From: PALSA-693 sp963834725
GTDB lineage: Bacteria > Actinomycetota > Acidimicrobiia > Acidimicrobiales > Palsa-688
Reading direction: 5' to 3'
DNA length: 64,000 nucleotides
Assembly: GCA_963834725.1 (NCBI GenBank)
Contig: CAWICN010000001.1
Location: forward strand, 4,154,001-4,218,000
How positions within the stretch are numbered: the first letter of the stretch is position 1; each line of letters starts with the position of its first letter. A program made the translations under genes and the position numbers. Of the stretch, positions 61,049 to 64,000 are shown in pieces. Under the pieces are notes generated by a model. It saw only the letters and a program-made list of their open reading frames with translations. It had not been told where the DNA came from and ran no database searches.

Positions 61049-62083
61049 CTACGAGTCGAGGTGGGTTGGCAGCCCGAAAACCGGGAACAACGCCGGGTCG
61101 AGGAAGACCGTGACCGTGGACACGAGACCCCCGGAGATCTCCAGGACCTGAAGACCCCAGGGCGAATGGCCGCCCTCGGGATCGACGCGGTACTGGCCAA
61201 AGGCCGGCGCCCCGTTGGCGAACGTCGGCAGAAGGTGCGAGCCACGACACCGGGCACCGGGACCGAGCATCCACTTGCCGATGTCGGCCGCGCCCCGCAG
61301 CCACATGGCATACGGGGGCATGGATTGGATGGCGTCCTCACATAGCAGGGCTACCAGCCGGGAGATGTCGTAGCGCTCGAAGGCGTCGACGTACTTGGCG
61401 AGCAGGGCGCGCTCCGCCTCTGCCACCGGCGGCAGGGCGGCCGACGAGTCGCGGGCATGGGTGGCAATCGTGGCTCGCGCCCGCTGCAGGGCGCTGTTGA
61501 CGGAAGGCACGCTCGTCGCGAGCAGTTCGGCCACCTCGGCGGCCGGCCAGCGCAGGACCTCCCGGAGAATCAGCACCGCCCGCTGCCGGGGTGGGAGCTG
61601 TTGCAGGGCGGCGATGAACGCCAGCCGGATCGTTTCCCGGTTCTCCGCCACCTCGGCCGGGTCGCCGTCCGAGGCCACGACCCGGGCGTCCGGAATCGGG
61701 AGCACCCAAGAGTATTCGGGCATCGGGTTACCCAGGAAGGACGCATCCGCCGGCGACGAAGGTCCGAGGTCGATCGGTCGAGCCCGTCGCTGCTGGCCCC
61801 GCAGCATGTCCAGGCACACGTTGGTTGCGATGCGATACAGCCAGGACCGGAAGCTGGCCCGTCCCTCGAACGAGTCGATGCGCCGCCAGGCCCGGATCAT
61901 GGTCTCCTGCACGGCGTCCTCGGCTTCGAACCCCGACCCGAGCATCCGGTAGCAGTAGCCGGTGAGCTCCCGGCGGTGCGTTTCGAGCCGCTGTTCGAGC
62001 GTCCCGGCGACGGCTCGGGACGGCGCCAGTTCGGGCGTGGCGGCGCGGGTGACCATTGGGCGGCGTGTTGCGACGTTGTTCAT
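61049..62083 (-). CDS. SigG-like ECF sigma factor with SnoaL-like domain
   Basis: Sigma-70 factor of 344 residues in the ECF group with a C-terminal SnoaL-like domain, as in mycobacterial SigG. Region 2: LTGYCYRMLGSGFEAEDAVQ, ETMIRAWRRIDSFEGRASFR, SWLYRIATNVCLDMLRGQ. Region 4: QLPPRQRAVLILREVLRWPA, AEVAELLATSVPSVNSALQR. The tail (ALLAKYVDAFERYDISRLVA to VTVFLDPALFPVFGLPTHL) is the SnoaL-like domain, which in this group modulates sigma activity in place of a separate anti-sigma factor. It starts at ATG 62083. No obvious partner genes. Confidence 0.92.
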   Translation of the reverse strand: MNNVATRRPMVTRAATPELAPSRAVAGTLEQRLETHRRELTGYCYRMLGSGFEAEDAVQETMIRAWRRIDSFEGRASFRSWLYRIATNVCLDMLRGQQRRARPIDLGPSSPADASFLGNPMPEYSWVLPIPDARVVASDGDPAEVAENRETIRLAFIAALQQLPPRQRAVLILREVLRWPAAEVAELLATSVPSVNSALQRARATIATHARDSSAALPPVAEAERALLAKYVDAFERYDISRLVALLCEDAIQSMPPYAMWLRGAADIGKWMLGPGARCRGSHLLPTFANGAPAFGQYRVDPEGGHSPWGLQVLEISGGLVSTVTVFLDPALFPVFGLPTHLDS

Positions 62084-62306
62084 CGCGTGTACGACGAATC
62101 AGGGCGGCCAGACTTATCGCGGGTGTGTCGCGGCGGGCGTCGCGGCGGCAATCTCGGCGCAGTTGGACCGGCCCAGATGCGTCCCACGATGTATTTCATC
62201 GTTTACCAGTACACCGGACCGGGCGCGCTCGGTGGAGTACGTTCGTGAGTCGTAGTTTGATCCGGCTTCGGGCCGGCCGTCGGAGCGGGCCCGGACCAAC
62301 GGCGTC

Positions 62307-62501
62307 CTAATCGCTGGTCAGGCTGGACGTCGAGGCGGACTCGACCGTCGGCGGCATGATCACCTCACGCACATCGACCTGATGGCCTTTGCGCCGAAGT
62401 TCGGCCGCGATCTCCTCCGCGTCTCGACGTTCGTCCACCAGAAGAAGAATGGATTCAAGGATCGCCGGCCTCGATCGCAGCATGACCGCGAAAGACGCCA
62501 C
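62307..62501 (-). CDS. Small hypothetical protein
   Basis: A 64-residue protein starting at GTG 62501 with an excellent AAGGAGGTAG about 7 nt upstream. MASFAVMLRSRPAILESILL is an amphipathic or hydrophobic helix, followed by VDERRDAEEIAAELRRKGHQ, VDVREVIMPPTVES and a Ser-rich end. Function not known. It is probably real because of the ribosome-binding site and normal codon use. The region upstream (62502-62765) contains another open minus-strand frame with ETEADGTERKTFGLAVAGM, which may be a leader gene or part of a frameshifted longer protein. Confidence 0.55.
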   Translation of the reverse strand: MASFAVMLRSRPAILESILLLVDERRDAEEIAAELRRKGHQVDVREVIMPPTVESASTSSLTSD

Positions 62502-62765
62502 TGCTCTACCTCCTTCGGTTCGCCCGACCGGGCAGCCAGGGATGGTCCCGGGAACCCCGGGGCCATCCCTGCCACCGCCAGGCCGAACGTTTTCCTCTCG
62601 GTGCCGTCAGCCTCGGTCTCGATACCGACCGCGATCAAAACACAACCCTTCGCCGACGGCCAGAGGAAAGGCTGTGGATTTGCTGGGGATTTATCGGTTG
62701 ACACCGGTGGATGTCGCGCCACGATCGATCAATCGACACACCGGGGCGGAAGCAGGAACGCCTCC

Positions 62766-63110
62766 TCAGCCGGAACGGGAAGGCCGTCGGCCGCGGCCTC
62801 CAGCCAGAGCACCCCTGTGCGCCGATCGAGGCGGGCGACGACCTTGAACGAGTGGCTTGCTCCTGGCCCGGCGCCGGGCCGCCGCTCGAGCCGTGCGGAT
62901 ATGCCCCTTTCCAACCTGCGTGGCTCGCCGCCCGGTCCAGCGGACCTTCGGGTCCGTCCACCCGCAGGAGCATCGGATCCGGTAGCCAGGGAGCCGATCG
63001 AGCCAGATAAGCCGGTGGGTGACACCCGCGACCTTGACGGCGTGGTAAGGACTATCGGCCCGCTGGCGGGGCCTGTTCCACATGCTCAGATGGTCACTGA
63101 CCCAGCTCAC
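62766..63110 (-). CDS. Small CxC-containing protein, possibly leaderless
   Basis: A 114-residue protein from GTG 63110. YHAVKVAGVTHRLIWLDRLP, YRIRCSCGWTDPKVRWTGRR and QVGKGHIRTARAA resemble small proteins with a CxCGW zinc-knuckle-like motif and an Arg-rich end. TATTAT at 63116-63121 (minus reading) lies 5 nt before the GTG, so transcription could begin at the start codon itself. The last 30 residues are low-complexity and may reflect a frameshift. Function unknown. Confidence 0.45.
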   Translation of the reverse strand: MSWVSDHLSMWNRPRQRADSPYHAVKVAGVTHRLIWLDRLPGYRIRCSCGWTDPKVRWTGRRATQVGKGHIRTARAAARRRARSKPLVQGRRPPRSAHRGALAGGRGRRPSRSG

Positions 63111-63272
63111 GGCGGATAATATAGGAGAGGCAGTGTCGCCATGGCGGGATCATCAGAGCGGCGCGGCCCACCTGCACTTTGACCCACTGCAGGAGGCGGG
63201 GCGTCTGGCCCACGACCGAAACGGCCGTGAGGCCGAGGGCAGGCGGCAGCAAGACGGTACGTTTGGACGACA

Positions 63273-64000
63273 ATGGCCTCTCCGGCGGTGAAAGTTGTGG
63301 TGATGGCGCCGAACCTGGGGCCGGACCTCACCTACCTTCGCGTCCTGGATCCCAGAGTCCTGGTGCTCGATGGCAACCGGGCCTTTCGCACCGAGCTTGT
63401 TGAACAGGGCCGTGCTCCGGGTCCGATCCCGACGGGGGCACCCTCGCAGGAGGAGCGTGATCGGCTTCTCGCGGACGCAGAGGTCCTGCTGATCGGGTAT
63501 CCCGTCCCGCCCCGATTGGCTGACCGGGCTCCGGCGCTTCGCTGGGCCCACCACACCCAGGCCGGGGTGTCCAATCTCCTTCAATCGGATCTCTGGTCAT
63601 CGTCGGTGACCTTGACCTCCAGCCGGGGTGCCGTGGCAGTCACCGCTATCGCCGAGTTTGTCATGGCCGGGGTCTTTCACTTTGGGCGGGGCTTGCATAC
63701 CGCCACGCGCCGGCCGGCCGGGGCGCCGTTGAGCCACGAAGGCTATGGCATGACCAGCCTGGCCGGGGCGACGCTGGGCGTAGTCGGGCTGGGTGGCATC
63801 GGCCGGGAGGTGGCCCGGCTGGCCCGGGCCGTCGGGATGCGGGTCATGGCCACCAGGCGGAGTGCCGTCGAAGCCCGAAGCGGCGCGGATGGCGTCGACC
63901 TGGTGCTCCCCGCGTCGCATCTCTTGGAGCTGGCGGCCGAGAGCGACTACCTGGTCGTGTGCTCCCAGCTCACCGAGGAAACCCGAGGAATGATCGACGA
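63273..64000 (+). CDS. D-isomer 2-hydroxyacid dehydrogenase (5' part)
   Basis: N-terminal 242 residues of a D-2-hydroxyacid dehydrogenase; the gene runs off the window. ATG 63273 begins the catalytic domain (MASPAVKVVVMAPNLGPDLT), with ADAEVLLIGYPVPPRLADRA and RWAHHTQAGVSNLL. The NAD-binding Rossmann motif is GVVGLGGIGREVARLARAVG, preceded by AIAEFVMAGVFHF, and DYLVVCSQLTEETRGMID leads to the catalytic Arg region that lies outside the window. The product reduces 2-ketoacids with NADH. Substrate not readable. Confidence 0.88.
   Translation, partial: MASPAVKVVVMAPNLGPDLTYLRVLDPRVLVLDGNRAFRTELVEQGRAPGPIPTGAPSQEERDRLLADAEVLLIGYPVPPRLADRAPALRWAHHTQAGVSNLLQSDLWSSSVTLTSSRGAVAVTAIAEFVMAGVFHFGRGLHTATRRPAGAPLSHEGYGMTSLAGATLGVVGLGGIGREVARLARAVGMRVMATRRSAVEARSGADGVDLVLPASHLLELAAESDYLVVCSQLTEETRGMID

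Noticed and set aside
60731..61345. Ala-Pro-rich plus-strand frame across the 24-nt repeats
   Set aside because: No conserved domain and no ribosome-binding site; kept only as an alternative reading of the STAS protein tail.
63133..63291. Small plus-strand ORF with GGAGAGG upstream
   Set aside because: Composition is not protein-like, it overlaps the start of the dehydrogenase gene, and the same AT-rich motif fits better as a promoter for the minus-strand gene at 63110.

Overview
The window is about 64 kb of high-GC chromosomal DNA with dense, often overlapping genes, frequent GTG starts and actinobacterial markers: GlnE adenylyltransferase, a SigG-like ECF factor with a SnoaL tail, DUF6295, DUF6325 and SHOCT proteins, MscL with a zinc ribbon, and topA-tmk-holB. 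I infer an uncultured Actinomycetota, possibly Acidimicrobiia. No rRNA, tRNA, complete insertion sequence or CRISPR array was seen.

Layout. 0-8.7 kb: small metabolic genes (AhpD-like protein, DUF4188, phosphotransferase, SDR, PPK2) and a nickel/cobalt transporter divergent from a Fur-family regulator. 8.9-24 kb: TrpB2, an Nramp-related transporter with an MgtE-type sensor, MscL, GlnE, an MFS pump with its TetR, NAD synthetase and an ArsR-type regulator. 24-35 kb: dienelactone hydrolase, VOC protein, HAD phosphatase, a four-gene double ABC exporter with 4-nt overlaps, a STAS/anti-sigma kinase pair, a DtxR regulator and a proton-pumping pyrophosphatase. 35-43 kb: two damaged genes, cupin, DedA, HD protein, then topA and tmk.

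43.1-52.0 kb is an accessory block between tmk and holB, which are usually close neighbours. It is largely a gene graveyard: an excisionase-like gene with an in-frame stop, a frameshifted and truncated MalT-type regulator, a P-type ATPase reduced to N-terminus, actuator and C-terminus, GH15 and SnoaL fragments, and a SHOCT gene with a nonsense codon, mixed with a few intact genes.

52-64 kb resumes with holB, an MMPL exporter, and a minus-strand operon of NfeD-like OB protein, flotillin and two bacterial PH-domain proteins. This joins two modules that are separate antimicrobial-resistance operons in Bacillus. A STAS protein with a cysteine-rich repeat tail, a SigG-like sigma factor and the start of a 2-hydroxyacid dehydrogenase follow.

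Two themes cross the window. Short tandem repeats, often 18 nt and kept in codon phase, have expanded inside unrelated proteins and between genes. Single-base indels in G/C runs split several genes, including three in topA, so part of the apparent gene loss may be sequencing or assembly error.
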